Below are positions 25,823 through 34,996 of a stretch of DNA of 64,000 nucleotides, one piece after another. The stretch comes from Desulfobacula sp964635025. GTDB taxonomy: Bacteria > Desulfobacterota > Desulfobacteria > Desulfobacterales > Desulfobacteraceae. The stretch lies in the NCBI GenBank assembly GCA_964635025.1, contig CAZWMY010000004.1, positions 1 to 64,000 of the forward strand, given 5' to 3'. The notes beneath the pieces were generated by a model. That model saw only the letters and a program-made list of their open reading frames with translations. It had not been told where the DNA came from and ran no database searches. Every line of letters begins with the position of its first letter. The first letter of the stretch is position 1. A program made the translations under genes and the position numbers.

Positions 25823-27592
25823 ATGCAATGCAATATATGTGAATTCAGATGCAGTATCCCGGAAGCCGGTACAGGCCGGTGCCGGATGTATACCCACACG
25901 GATAACCGGATCAGTGAAATATACCCGGACAATTATCTGGTTTGTGTTCCGGCGCCTATAGAAGCCATGCCCATGACCCATTATCACCCCAATTCAAAAT
26001 TTCTTCAGATCTGCACCTTTGGGTGCAATTTCAGCTGTAGCGGATGTGTTTCCTGGATCATGACTGAAAATAAGGATTCTGTTAAAGGGGCGGTCAATCC
26101 TATCAGGGCAGAGGATATGGTACAGCGCGCCCTTGATGAAAACTGCAAGGGAATCATGTTCTGCTTTAATGAACCGGCAGTTTCTTTTTTTACCTTTAAA
26201 AATCTTGCGCGCATTGCAAGACAAAAGGGCCTGCTGGTGGGATGCGCCACCAATGGATATTTCACAGAGGAGGCTTTTCTGGATCTCCTGGACCATATCG
26301 ATTTTATCAACATCGGTCTGAAAGGCCATTCAGACAGTGTTTATAAAAAAACCGGGGCATTGAGTCATGACCCCATTTACAGGAATCTGGCATTAAGTCT
26401 TGAGAAAAAGGTCCACACTGAAGTAGCGGCTGTTTATATCAAAGGGCAGGAAGCGGAATTGATGGAAACCGCCCGCCACGTTGCATCCCTGTCCGGGGAA
26501 ATCCCGTTCCAGGTCATGCGGTTCATGCCGCTGGCCCATTCGGATGCGGCAGATGAGCCCTCCATAAAGGAAGCGGAAAGTCTGTGCAAAGATTTAAAAC
26601 AGATACTTAAATTCGTATATCTGTTTAATTCTCCGGGCACGGAATTTTTAGACACCCTGTGCCCGGAATGCGGGCACAGGATTTTCAAGCGGGGGTTTAA
26701 CGGGCCCATGTGTTCCAATTTAACGGCGTATTCCCCGGGGGAATCCTGCGGGTTACCCCATGACGGGCTCTTTGAGGGCACTGTCTGCGAGGATAACGGA
26801 CTTGAGGCGCTGAGTTTCTTTGGCGGTTATAAAAACATCCTGTCCCTTGAAAATATCCGGACCATCCTGGCATTTGTCGGGGAAACAGATACACAGGCCG
26901 TCAGCCGTGTATTCCATGAAGTGTTGAAAACAGACTATATCAAAGGGCTGTATCCGCGGTTAAAACAGATTCCTTCCTATCTGGACACGGTTGATTATTT
27001 TTCCGGGATTGCAGGAAGACAGAAAGAGGCAGGCCTGCTCAGGGCGTATATTGAAGAAAAGGTGGCAGAGGTAACCACTGCATTGGCCGGGGTTGAGCGG
27101 CCAAGGGTGTATTATGCCCTGAGCAATCCGCTGATTGCCGTGTTCGGGGACAAATTTGAATGCAACCTGGTTGAAACCGCAGGCGGATGCTGTGTCAATA
27201 AGGAGATCCAGCGCGACGACATACCGGGCAGCACCATCCCGGTTGAACTGTTCAACCGCCTGAACCCGGACATCATCCTGGTACATGGACAAATCGGATA
27301 TTCAGTGCCGGAAGTTTACACATTCTGTGTCGACAACGGCATGATGGTGAATGCCGTCAAAAACAGCAGAATATACAATCTTTACCCCTATCGCACGGCA
27401 GGACGGCCGGACTGGATTCTCGGGCTTTTGAGCATTGCCAATCTACTTCATCCCGACCGGTTTCATTTTGATGTTGCTAAAATCGCGGATGACTTATATC
27501 ACCGACTGTTTGGAACAGATTATTCGGTCCTGAACCACAATCTGGCATTTGATGTCCTGTTGTCCGAACAGATAAAAAGGCAGGCGTCTTGA
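25823..27592 (+). CDS. radical SAM enzyme fused to a cytoplasmic FecB/BtuF-like ligand-binding domain
   Basis: 589 aa from the ATG at 25823 (GAGG upstream); an earlier start at 25748 would fall in the promoter. Residues 1-20 hold four cysteines (3, 6, 10, 20), then the radical SAM motif at C68, C72, C75 (GCNFSCSGC), a COG1180 body (MFCFNEPAVSFF; INIGLKGHSDSVY) and zinc-ribbon cysteines at 280 and 283. From about residue 320 it switches to a class III binding-protein domain (RPRVYYALSNPLIAVFGDK; FNRLNPDIILVHGQIGYSVP; GLLSIANLLHPDRF) that is normally periplasmic. No signal peptide is present, so both halves should be cytoplasmic. The next gene is the exported binding protein of the same system. 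A ligand-capturing radical enzyme is the simplest reading. Confidence 0.87.
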   Translation: MQCNICEFRCSIPEAGTGRCRMYTHTDNRISEIYPDNYLVCVPAPIEAMPMTHYHPNSKFLQICTFGCNFSCSGCVSWIMTENKDSVKGAVNPIRAEDMVQRALDENCKGIMFCFNEPAVSFFTFKNLARIARQKGLLVGCATNGYFTEEAFLDLLDHIDFINIGLKGHSDSVYKKTGALSHDPIYRNLALSLEKKVHTEVAAVYIKGQEAELMETARHVASLSGEIPFQVMRFMPLAHSDAADEPSIKEAESLCKDLKQILKFVYLFNSPGTEFLDTLCPECGHRIFKRGFNGPMCSNLTAYSPGESCGLPHDGLFEGTVCEDNGLEALSFFGGYKNILSLENIRTILAFVGETDTQAVSRVFHEVLKTDYIKGLYPRLKQIPSYLDTVDYFSGIAGRQKEAGLLRAYIEEKVAEVTTALAGVERPRVYYALSNPLIAVFGDKFECNLVETAGGCCVNKEIQRDDIPGSTIPVELFNRLNPDIILVHGQIGYSVPEVYTFCVDNGMMVNAVKNSRIYNLYPYRTAGRPDWILGLLSIANLLHPDRFHFDVAKIADDLYHRLFGTDYSVLNHNLAFDVLLSEQIKRQAS

Positions 27593-28686
27593 AAACGATT
27601 CCGCTCATCAGATCGTATATCGCCCTTGCGGGTATTTTCCTGCTGATGGTATCTTGCATCTGTCTGCCGGTCCAAGCCCGGGCAAAACAGTTGACCCTCC
27701 TGGACGGAAAAGTCATTACCCTGCCCGATGAAACCCGGAAAGTAGCCTGCCTGTTCGGCCCTTCCTTTGAAAAGGTATTTCTGCTCGGGGCAATTGAAAA
27801 AATTGTGCTGTGCTCGGAATTTCATCAAAATATGTGGGGCTGGTCCAGACTCGTTTATAAAGGGATAGAAAAAATTCCAACCACCAATGCCGTTCAGCAG
27901 GTGAACATTGAAGAGCTTCTGAAAATAAAACCGGATGTTGTTTTTTTCTGGAACAAACCCGACTCTGTAAAAATATTAAACAATATCGGTATTTCCGTTG
28001 TGTATCCAAGCGGGGCCGTGGGCAGCCATCTCAGTGATGCCAAAACCCTGCTGCAAATCTACGCCAAAGCCCTGGGAAAAAAGGAAGAACAGATCGCCAA
28101 CCAGTACTGCACCTATTTTGATGCAAAACTTAAAATGGTGAAGGACATTGTTTCAACCCTTCCTGAATCCAAAAAACCCCGTGTTTATTTTGCCATCCGG
28201 ACACCGCTTTCTTCCAGCGGAAAAGACACCATATTGCCCAATATTGTTGAAGCAGCCGGAGGGCGAAGCGTGACCAGGGATATTTCTCTCAATTATGGCG
28301 GAACCGTCAGCATGGAGCAGCTCCTGGCCTGGAATCCTGAATTTTTCATCATGGATCATTGCGGGTTTAAGGCATTGGGGTCCGGACCGGCAGAAGATAT
28401 GGTGGCCGATATGATGAAAGATGAAAGATTTGAAAAAATCTCTGCCGTAAAAGATAACAAGGTGTTTATCAGCCCGACAGGCGTATTTTTCTGGGATGCC
28501 GGGCAACAGGTGATTTTGCAGGTCATGTGGCTGGCAAAAATTCTGCACCCGGAAAAATTTCGTCATATCGACATGAAGGATGAGCTCAAATATTTTTATT
28601 CAACATTTTTCCGGTTTGACCTGGATGATGATCAGGCTTACCGGATCTTAAACAACCTGCCGCCGGCACCACTCCCCGAAGGTTGA
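27589..28686 (+). CDS. periplasmic ligand-binding protein, FecB/BtuF type (system 4)
   Basis: 365 aa, beginning with TTG overlapping the TGA of the fused radical SAM gene. Signal peptide (YIALAGIFLLMVSCICL...ARA); cysteine in VSCIC could be a lipobox but the later QARA site looks equally good. The mature protein opens LTLLDGKVITLPDETRKVACL. It has INSIEELL-type text (VNIEELLKIKPDVVFFW) and a C-terminal half similar to the binding domain of the fused enzyme next door, for instance KPRVYFAIRTPL, suggesting that the fusion arose from a copy of this gene. Confidence 0.88.
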   Translation: MKTIPLIRSYIALAGIFLLMVSCICLPVQARAKQLTLLDGKVITLPDETRKVACLFGPSFEKVFLLGAIEKIVLCSEFHQNMWGWSRLVYKGIEKIPTTNAVQQVNIEELLKIKPDVVFFWNKPDSVKILNNIGISVVYPSGAVGSHLSDAKTLLQIYAKALGKKEEQIANQYCTYFDAKLKMVKDIVSTLPESKKPRVYFAIRTPLSSSGKDTILPNIVEAAGGRSVTRDISLNYGGTVSMEQLLAWNPEFFIMDHCGFKALGSGPAEDMVADMMKDERFEKISAVKDNKVFISPTGVFFWDAGQQVILQVMWLAKILHPEKFRHIDMKDELKYFYSTFFRFDLDDDQAYRILNNLPPAPLPEG

Positions 28687-28705
28687 AGCATGAGCAGGAA
28701 AAAGG

Positions 28706-29770
28706 ATGATGCCGGATGGAAAAGTCATGAAACACACCCCGCGGCCTGATGTCCATGCCCGCCATGGACTTGCCCCTGCGACGCTGATCATCCTGATTGT
28801 GGCGCCTTTGGTTCTTTTTTTTGCATCCCTGTGCATCGGCAGATACCCGGTGTTGCCGGGGGATACCTTTCATATCCTTTTGTCCCGCTTTGTCCAGATG
28901 GACCCGGCATGGCAGGAAACAGCCGAAACAGTGATATTGAAGGTCAGGCTGCCCCGGGTCCTCATGGCCATGCTTCTGGGAGCCGGGTTATCCATTGCCG
29001 GTGCATCCTTCCAGGGAATTTTCAGAAACCCGCTGGTGGGCCCCAGCATCCTTGGCGTTTCCCAGGGAGCAGGGTTTGGAGCGGCATTGGCCCTCCTGTT
29101 AGGCGGCAATATGATCGTGGTTCATGTCTCAGCTTTTTTTTCCGGTCTCCTGGCCGTTGGGGCTGCCTATGCCATGAGCCGCATTCAAAAAGGAAAGCAT
29201 CTTTTGATGCTGGTGCTGAGCGGCATGATTGTTGCGGCTGTGTTCTCGGCCCTGATCAGCCTGATCAAATATATGGCTGACCCCATGGAAAAACTTCCCA
29301 ATATTGTTTTCTGGCTCATGGGTAGCCTGGCCGGAACCGATTATCATGATCTTGCCATGGGATTTCCCTTTATTGCCGCCGGTTCCATGGTGCTTGTGTC
29401 CATCCGGTGGCGGATCAATATCCTGGCGCTGGGAGATGAAACCGCAACCGCATTTGGTGAAAACACAAGGCTTATGCGGATCGTTGTCATTCTCGCCTCC
29501 ACAGTGATCACGGCCTCTACCGTGGCCTTATCCGGCATCATCGGATGGGTGGGGCTCTTGATCCCCCACATCACCCGGATGATCGTCGGGCCCAATCATT
29601 CATATCTTTTGCCTGCTTCCTTATCCATTGGTTCGGTTTATCTGCTCCTGATGGATGATATTGCCAGATCGGCAGGCCCCGGCGAAATTCCCCTGAGTAT
29701 CCTGACCGCCCTGATCGGCGCGCCGTTTTTCGGTTATCTCTTGAGATATACCGGCGGAAGGTGGTCCTGA
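28706..29770 (+). CDS. FecCD-type permease (system 4)
   Basis: 354 aa. VRLPRVLMAMLLGAG, GASFQGIFRNPLVGPSILG and WVGLLIPHITR mark the family; about ten membrane segments. The first 25 residues are hydrophilic and the ATG at 28727 (MKHTPRPD) could be the real start. It overlaps the ATPase gene at its 3' end. Channel for the ligand bound by the protein encoded at 27589. Confidence 0.9.
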   Translation: MMPDGKVMKHTPRPDVHARHGLAPATLIILIVAPLVLFFASLCIGRYPVLPGDTFHILLSRFVQMDPAWQETAETVILKVRLPRVLMAMLLGAGLSIAGASFQGIFRNPLVGPSILGVSQGAGFGAALALLLGGNMIVVHVSAFFSGLLAVGAAYAMSRIQKGKHLLMLVLSGMIVAAVFSALISLIKYMADPMEKLPNIVFWLMGSLAGTDYHDLAMGFPFIAAGSMVLVSIRWRINILALGDETATAFGENTRLMRIVVILASTVITASTVALSGIIGWVGLLIPHITRMIVGPNHSYLLPASLSIGSVYLLLMDDIARSAGPGEIPLSILTALIGAPFFGYLLRYTGGRWS

Positions 29771-30579
29771 TGCTGGAAATTAAAGCGGCCGGATTTTCCT
29801 ATAATGCCAGAAACACGGTATTTGACCATATCAATTTTCAGATCAGACCCGGCGAAATTGTGACGATTCTCGGCCCCAACGGCGCCGGAAAAAGCACGCT
29901 TTTAAAATGTATCAACCGGATTTTAACCTTGAAAACCGGTGATATTCTGTTTAATCAGGAAAGTCTGTTAAAAATTCCCAGAAAAAAAATCGGCACCCTG
30001 ATGGGCTATGTCTCCCAGTCCGAAGAAAGTACCTTTCCCTTTAATGCGCTTGAAATGGTGCTCATGGGCAGGGCTGCCCATCTGAATATCTTTCAATCCC
30101 CCGGTGACCGCGACCGGACCATTGCTGAAAGCGCCATGCAATACCTGGGGATAGAACATCTGTCGGGCAGACTATACAAGGACCTCAGCGGCGGAGAATC
30201 ACAGCTTGTCACCATTGCCCGGGCATTGTCGGCTGAACCCGGGGTCCTGCTCCTGGATGAGCCCACATCCCATCTGGATCTGAAAAATCAGATGACGGTG
30301 CTTAAAGCTCTGATCCAGTTGTCCAGGGAAAAAGGGCTGGCCGTCCTGATGACCACCCATCAGCCGGATCATGCCATGGTATTATCAGACCGGGTGCTCA
30401 TGATGAAAATGGACGGCACCGCTCTTTTCGGAAAAACAGCCGACATCATTACCCCCAAAACCATACAGGATATCTTCGGCATTCGTGTTAACATCCTGTC
30501 AGCCGGTTCTGATACCGGTACTGTGAATACGGTGGTTCCGGACTGGGCAGCGATTTTATCGAAAAAAAAAGGATCATAA
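29770..30579 (+). CDS. ABC importer ATPase, FecE type (system 4)
   Basis: About 269 aa from the ATG at 29770, which overlaps the permease stop (a GTG at 29761 adds three residues). Walker A GPNGAGKST, signature LSGGESQ, Walker B VLLLDEP with TSHLD, H-loop in MTTHQPDH. Last gene of this four-gene operon; the next gene is on the opposite strand. Confidence 0.92.
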   Translation: MLEIKAAGFSYNARNTVFDHINFQIRPGEIVTILGPNGAGKSTLLKCINRILTLKTGDILFNQESLLKIPRKKIGTLMGYVSQSEESTFPFNALEMVLMGRAAHLNIFQSPGDRDRTIAESAMQYLGIEHLSGRLYKDLSGGESQLVTIARALSAEPGVLLLDEPTSHLDLKNQMTVLKALIQLSREKGLAVLMTTHQPDHAMVLSDRVLMMKMDGTALFGKTADIITPKTIQDIFGIRVNILSAGSDTGTVNTVVPDWAAILSKKKGS

Positions 30580-30639
30580 GTTCTGTTTATCTGACTTTAA
30601 AAACAATCTTTTTTGGTCATGTCATTACCCCACAGCCGG

Positions 30640-31140
30640 TTAAGACTCTTTCTTGCTGAATTTTCTATAGATCGCAACACACCACATTGTGCTCAGGATA
30701 AGATATCCTCCCAGGGTGATCCAGAAATGACCCAACCGGGTCGCCTTGCCCAGGTGAACCTGGAATGACTGATGAGCAATGTCGAGCAGAAGAATCATCG
30801 TGAGGGAACCCAGCCATAGAAACCAGGGGAGCATATAGTCAGAGGTTTCCCGGCGACGTTCCGGTGCCAGCCAGTAATCCTTGTTCGGCAGATTGATTAG
30901 CGCATTGGGGATCTTTGTCAGAGCGAGACCCAGACCAAGAAAAATTGCCGCCATCACGCCGACAGCAACAAGATAGACAACTATGAATTGCATTTTGCTG
31001 CCCCATGCATCCGGCCGTCCTGATGGACCAAAATGGGTGGCGACCTTCTCAGGTAAAAGGGGATAGTAGTAGAGTGTGTGTGCCACACAGGTCACACAAA
31101 GAATTACAAATACAATGATTGCTGAAGTGCGGTTGTTCAT
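30640..31140 (-). CDS. DUF1648 membrane protein
   Basis: 166 aa with four membrane segments and the N-terminal DUF1648 pattern YYYPLLPEKVATHFGPSGRPDAWGSK, as in the SdpI-related family of putative transport or immunity proteins. It stands between the importer operon (convergent) and formate dehydrogenase 2, and seems an independent gene with its own ribosome site (AGGAG). Function unknown. Confidence 0.75.
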   Translation of the reverse strand: MNNRTSAIIVFVILCVTCVAHTLYYYPLLPEKVATHFGPSGRPDAWGSKMQFIVVYLVAVGVMAAIFLGLGLALTKIPNALINLPNKDYWLAPERRRETSDYMLPWFLWLGSLTMILLLDIAHQSFQVHLGKATRLGHFWITLGGYLILSTMWCVAIYRKFSKKES

Positions 31141-31203
31141 TTTATTACTCCTGATTTCTAATTTATGCCTTCCAGTTGAGGTTCAGGAACAATAAAAAAG
31201 GTT

Positions 31204-31242
31204 TTCATAACGGCTTTGGAAAATTTCCAAAGCCGTTATGAA
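31204..31242 (-). terminator. terminator after formate dehydrogenase 2
   Basis: A perfect 19 bp inverted repeat (left arm 31204-31222, right arm 31224-31242) begins four bases after the dehydrogenase stop codon and on the minus strand is followed by AAAACCTTTTTTATT, giving a stable stem and a U-rich tail. Confidence 0.85.
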
Positions 31243-31246
31243 GAGT

Positions 31247-33943
31247 TCATACTTTTTCAATCCTAACCGCACAGGCTTTATATTCTGCGGTTTTGGAGAT
31301 CGGGTCAAAGGCCGGGTTGGTCAGCCAGTTGGCATTCCCCTCCCGGAAATGGAAATCCATCCAGACCAGACCTTCCGGAACTTCACGAGTGATTCTTGCC
31401 TTGACTTCCACACCACCCCGGCGGGATTCCACTTTGATTCGCCCGCCTTGTTCAATTCCCAGTTTTTTTGCATCTGCCAATGATATGTCGGCAACGCTTT
31501 CATTCAAGAGCTCATTTAATCCGTCGCAATGACCGGTCTGGGTCCGTGTATGGTAATGATACAGTCTGCGGCCGGTACTGAGAACGAGCGGATACTGCTC
31601 ATCCGGAACCTCTGCCGAAGGCCGCCAGTCAATGGCGGAAAATTTGCCGAGACCGCAGGTAAATTGTCCGTCTGCATGGAGAAAGCAGGTGCCCGAATGT
31701 CTTTCATCCGTGCAAGGCCACTGTAGACCGTCTCCTTCAATGCGATCATATTTGATTCCCTTAAAAGAGGGTGCCATCAAGGAAAACTCGTTATCCCAGA
31801 TCTCCCGGGCGCTGTTGGATTGCCACTCATGGCCGAACCGTCCGGCGATCTCTTTGAATATCATCCAGTTGGGTTTTGCCTTGCCTGGAGCACGGCTGGC
31901 AGTACGAACCCGGCTGACACGTCGCTCGCTGTTGGTAAAGGTGCCGTCATTTTCACTCCATGCTGCAGCCGGAAGAATCACATCGGCAAACCGGGTGGTT
32001 TCGTTCTGGAAAATATCCTGAACAACCAGAAAATCGGCTGATTCAAGGCAATGCTCTACGTGACGGATATCGGGCTCGGTATTGGCCAGATTTTCACCAA
32101 ACACATAGAAGGCCTTGATTTTTTTATTTACCAGTCCGTCCATCATATCCGGGATCATCATACCGACTTTGTCGGGAAGATTTTCAACTCCCCAAGCTTT
32201 ACTGAATTTTTCCCGGACATCGGCATCTATCACATTCTGATATCCAGGCATCACATTCGGCAATGCTCCCATATCGCATGCGCCTTGTACATTGTTCTGT
32301 CCCCGGAGCGGGTTTACGCCGCCGCTTTCAAGGCCGATATTTCCCAGCAGCATTTGCAAATTGGCAACGGACATGACATTATCCACGCCGCTTGTGTGTT
32401 CGGTGATCCCTAGCGTGTAGATAACCATTACCGGTTTAATGGAAGCCAGTTTGCGGGCGAGTTCACGAATTGTTTCCGGTGGAATGCCGCAAATCTCAGA
32501 GGCTCTCTCGGGTGGGTATTCCTCTACTTTTTCTTTTAGTTCTTCAAATCCGAACGTGCAGCGGTCGACAAATTTTTTATCATAAAGATTTTCTTTGATC
32601 AGCACATTCATGATGCCGTTTAACAGGGCGACGTCACTGCCGACTTTCAAGGGGATATGCATGTGGGCAAAGTCAACGAGCTTATGGGCGCGCGGATCGG
32701 CCACGATCAGGGTCGCCCCATTTTTGACTGCATTCTTTACAAACGTGGCCGCCACAGGATGGGCTTCCACCATATTGGAGCCAATAACGAAGAACATCTT
32801 GGCGTTTTTAAATTCACAGAAGGAATTGGTCATTGCGCCTGAACCAAAGCTTGCCACCAGACCGGTGACAGTCGGAGCATGTCAGGTACGGGCACAGTGG
32901 TCAATATTGTTGGTTTTGAACACACTCCTGAAAAGCTTTTGCATGTTGTATGAATCTTCATTGATACTGCGGGCGCAACTGACACCTGCCACCGAATCCG
33001 GTCCATGGGTTTCGATGGCTTCCCTGAATTTTGAAGCAACCAGGTCCAGTGCCTCATCCCATGAGGCTTCCATAAAGGTTCCATTCTTTTTGATCAAAGG
33101 GGTTGTGAGTCTTTCCTTGTCATAAATAAAATCATAACCGAACCGGCCTTTGACGCAGAGTTTTCCATGATTCGGCTCTGCATTTTCAACACCCGTAACC
33201 CTGATAATTTTTCCCCGGTTCACATGCAGCCAGATCTGGCACCCCACACCACAATAGGGGCATGTGGACCGGATTTTCTTTTGTTCCCAAATCCGGCCCT
33301 TGCCTTTGGATTTTTTCTCGGTCAGGGCGCCTACCGGACAAGCCTGAACACATTCGCCGCAAAAGACGCAATCGCTTCTGGGGTCCATCAGGGGGCTGTC
33401 ATACGCAGTGATGATACCCGTCTGGACGCTGCGGTAACCAAAGTCGATGGCATTGTTCACCTGGATATCATTGCATACCTGGACACAGCGGCCGCACAAG
33501 ACACATTTGGACGGATCACGGATAATAAAGGGGTTGGCATCATCAATGGCAGGATGTTTTACATCAGCGCTGAACCGGGGTTGCTCGATGCCGTGTTCAT
33601 ACGCCAGATTCTGGAGGGTGCAGTTGCCGTTGGCCTCGCATACCATGCAGTCATGTTTTCCGTATGCCAACAAGAGTTCAATGCTGATTTTTCGGATCAT
33701 TTGGACTTCAGGCGTATCGGTTTTTACAACCATCCCGTCTTTTGCAGGCGTGTTGCAAGCGGTCTGCGGCCTTTTGTTTCCATTGACTTCCACCATGCAC
33801 ACCCTGCAGGTAGCCGTTGGTGTAACCTTTCCATAATAGCAGAGGGTCGGGATACGAATGCCGTTTCGGGAAGCTGCCTTAAGGACGGTATCTCCGTCTT
33901 TGAATTCATACTCGCTGCCGTTAATAATAATTTTTCGACTCAT
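31247..33943 (-). CDS. fdhA: selenocysteine formate dehydrogenase 2 with ferredoxin-like N-terminal domain
   Basis: 898 aa reading TGA at 32882-32884 as selenocysteine (position 354) in DHCAR-T-U-HAPTVTGL. Domains in order: 2Fe-2S ferredoxin (Cys near 35-65: CRVCMVEV), the His-Cys 4Fe-4S segment HDCMVCEANGNC, two 4Fe-4S sites (CVLCGRCVQVC and CVFCGECVQAC), then 4Fe-4S CPYCGVGC and the catalytic bis-MGD domains. This long form is typical of NAD(P)- or ferredoxin-linked and hydrogenase-linked formate dehydrogenases of acetogens and sulfate reducers. No diaphorase or hydrogenase subunit is adjacent, so its partner is encoded elsewhere. Confidence 0.93.
32852..32884 (-). promoter_or_regulatory. 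SECIS element of formate dehydrogenase 2
   Basis: A 7 bp stem TGTCACC/GGTGGCA (one G-T pair) encloses GGTCT at 32852-32870, starting 11 bases after the TGA. Stem sequence differs from copy 1 while the loop and spacing are the same, which supports selection for SelB binding. Confidence 0.82.
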
Positions 33944-34003
33944 TCAACACCTTTTAATTCTCTTATAGATTGAGTTAACAATTCATAAACCTTAAACAAT
34001 CAG

Positions 34004-34061
34004 ATTCGATATGGCATAAAAAACATATCGAATGTTTATCACTCGGTTTATTGATTGTCAA
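34004..34061 (-). promoter_or_regulatory. promoter and operators of formate dehydrogenase 2
   Basis: TTGACA (34056-34061), 17 bases, TAAACA (34033-34038). AAACAT-ATCGA-ATGTTT (34021-34037) overlaps the -10 as at dehydrogenase 1. In addition, ATTCGATATG (34004-34013) and CATATCGAAT (34024-34033) form a perfect 10 bp inverted repeat, so there are two half-sites of the same motif downstream of the -10. Confidence 0.65.
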
Positions 34062-34174
34062 AGGGAAAATTAGCAACCTTTTTTTAGGAAAAAAGCGACA
34101 ACCGACTTGGCTTACCGCTGTTGAATGTGCTTGTGGCTTCTTCTTTTAAATAGGTTGTTTCCCAAAATGGTTTT

Positions 34175-34996
34175 TTAGTTCCCATCATTGGTGTACCTCG
34201 CTTTTGCCTTGACTTCTCCTCCGGCAGGCAGGTCGTTCCAGTTTACAAAATGCGTTCGGTTTAGGTAGAGCAACCGGATAATCTCAGCCTTTCCTCTCCT
34301 TTTCACAAGAGCTTTTGTCTCCTTGTACGCCTGAAGATAGGCTTTATCTTGGTCTTCACAGCCGGCCAGATCGTTCCACATATCTTCCAGAGAGTATCCG
34401 TCTGCCCTGAAAATGTCCTTTACAAATCCGGCTTGAAAATTGGGGGTTACATCGGTCATGATCAGCATTGCGAGGCCTTCTTCCAACCACATGGGGACAT
34501 CATGATTCTCCTTGCGTTTCATGGTAAACGGAGTGGAGCGGGAAATATATCCGACAAAATGGTGGGTAATTTCGTGCGCCAATATTGCTGACAGGCGGCT
34601 TTTATCGGCATTTTTGCCGCCTGATAGCGGCGAATCAAGAAGAATAATATTTACACCATTCCGGATCCCTGGGGCGCAAGCATAGCCCTCACCGCAGGGC
34701 ATGCATGTCATGTATTGAAGGTCAGCTACCGCAGGCGCCATCCAAAGCTCGATGGCAATGTCGCCTCGATAATCAAACCAGTCTTTAACGAACGCATACA
34801 TATTCAAAAACAATTTGCTTACCGATGCGATTGCCGATTCATCCGGTTTACCGTAGCAAATACTAAGATGGCTTGTCACCAAGTGTTTTTCCGTGATGCC
34901 CGGAGATTTTTCAAAACGCTCACAAAGATATTGCGTCTTTCGAAGGTTCAATCTTTGTTCAATCACGGAGTCCATGTTGTCCAGGCTTTTGTTCAA
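34175..34996 (-). CDS. putative zinc metallopeptidase (HExxH gluzincin)
   Basis: 273 aa, no signal peptide. HEITHH at residues 141-146 gives the zinc motif HExxH, and the Glu of WLEEGLA at about 172 is a fitting third ligand. A short Cys group (C98, C101, C107; MTCMPCGEGYAC) precedes it. The start overlaps the end of the DUF364 gene by 38 bases, so it is the last gene of the receptor 2 operon. Its substrate is unknown. Possible roles: maturing a peptide ligand or a metal-site protein. The peptidase call rests on motif only. Confidence 0.68.
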   Translation of the reverse strand: MNKSLDNMDSVIEQRLNLRKTQYLCERFEKSPGITEKHLVTSHLSICYGKPDESAIASVSKLFLNMYAFVKDWFDYRGDIAIELWMAPAVADLQYMTCMPCGEGYACAPGIRNGVNIILLDSPLSGGKNADKSRLSAILAHEITHHFVGYISRSTPFTMKRKENHDVPMWLEEGLAMLIMTDVTPNFQAGFVKDIFRADGYSLEDMWNDLAGCEDQDKAYLQAYKETKALVKRRGKAEIIRLLYLNRTHFVNWNDLPAGGEVKAKARYTNDGN

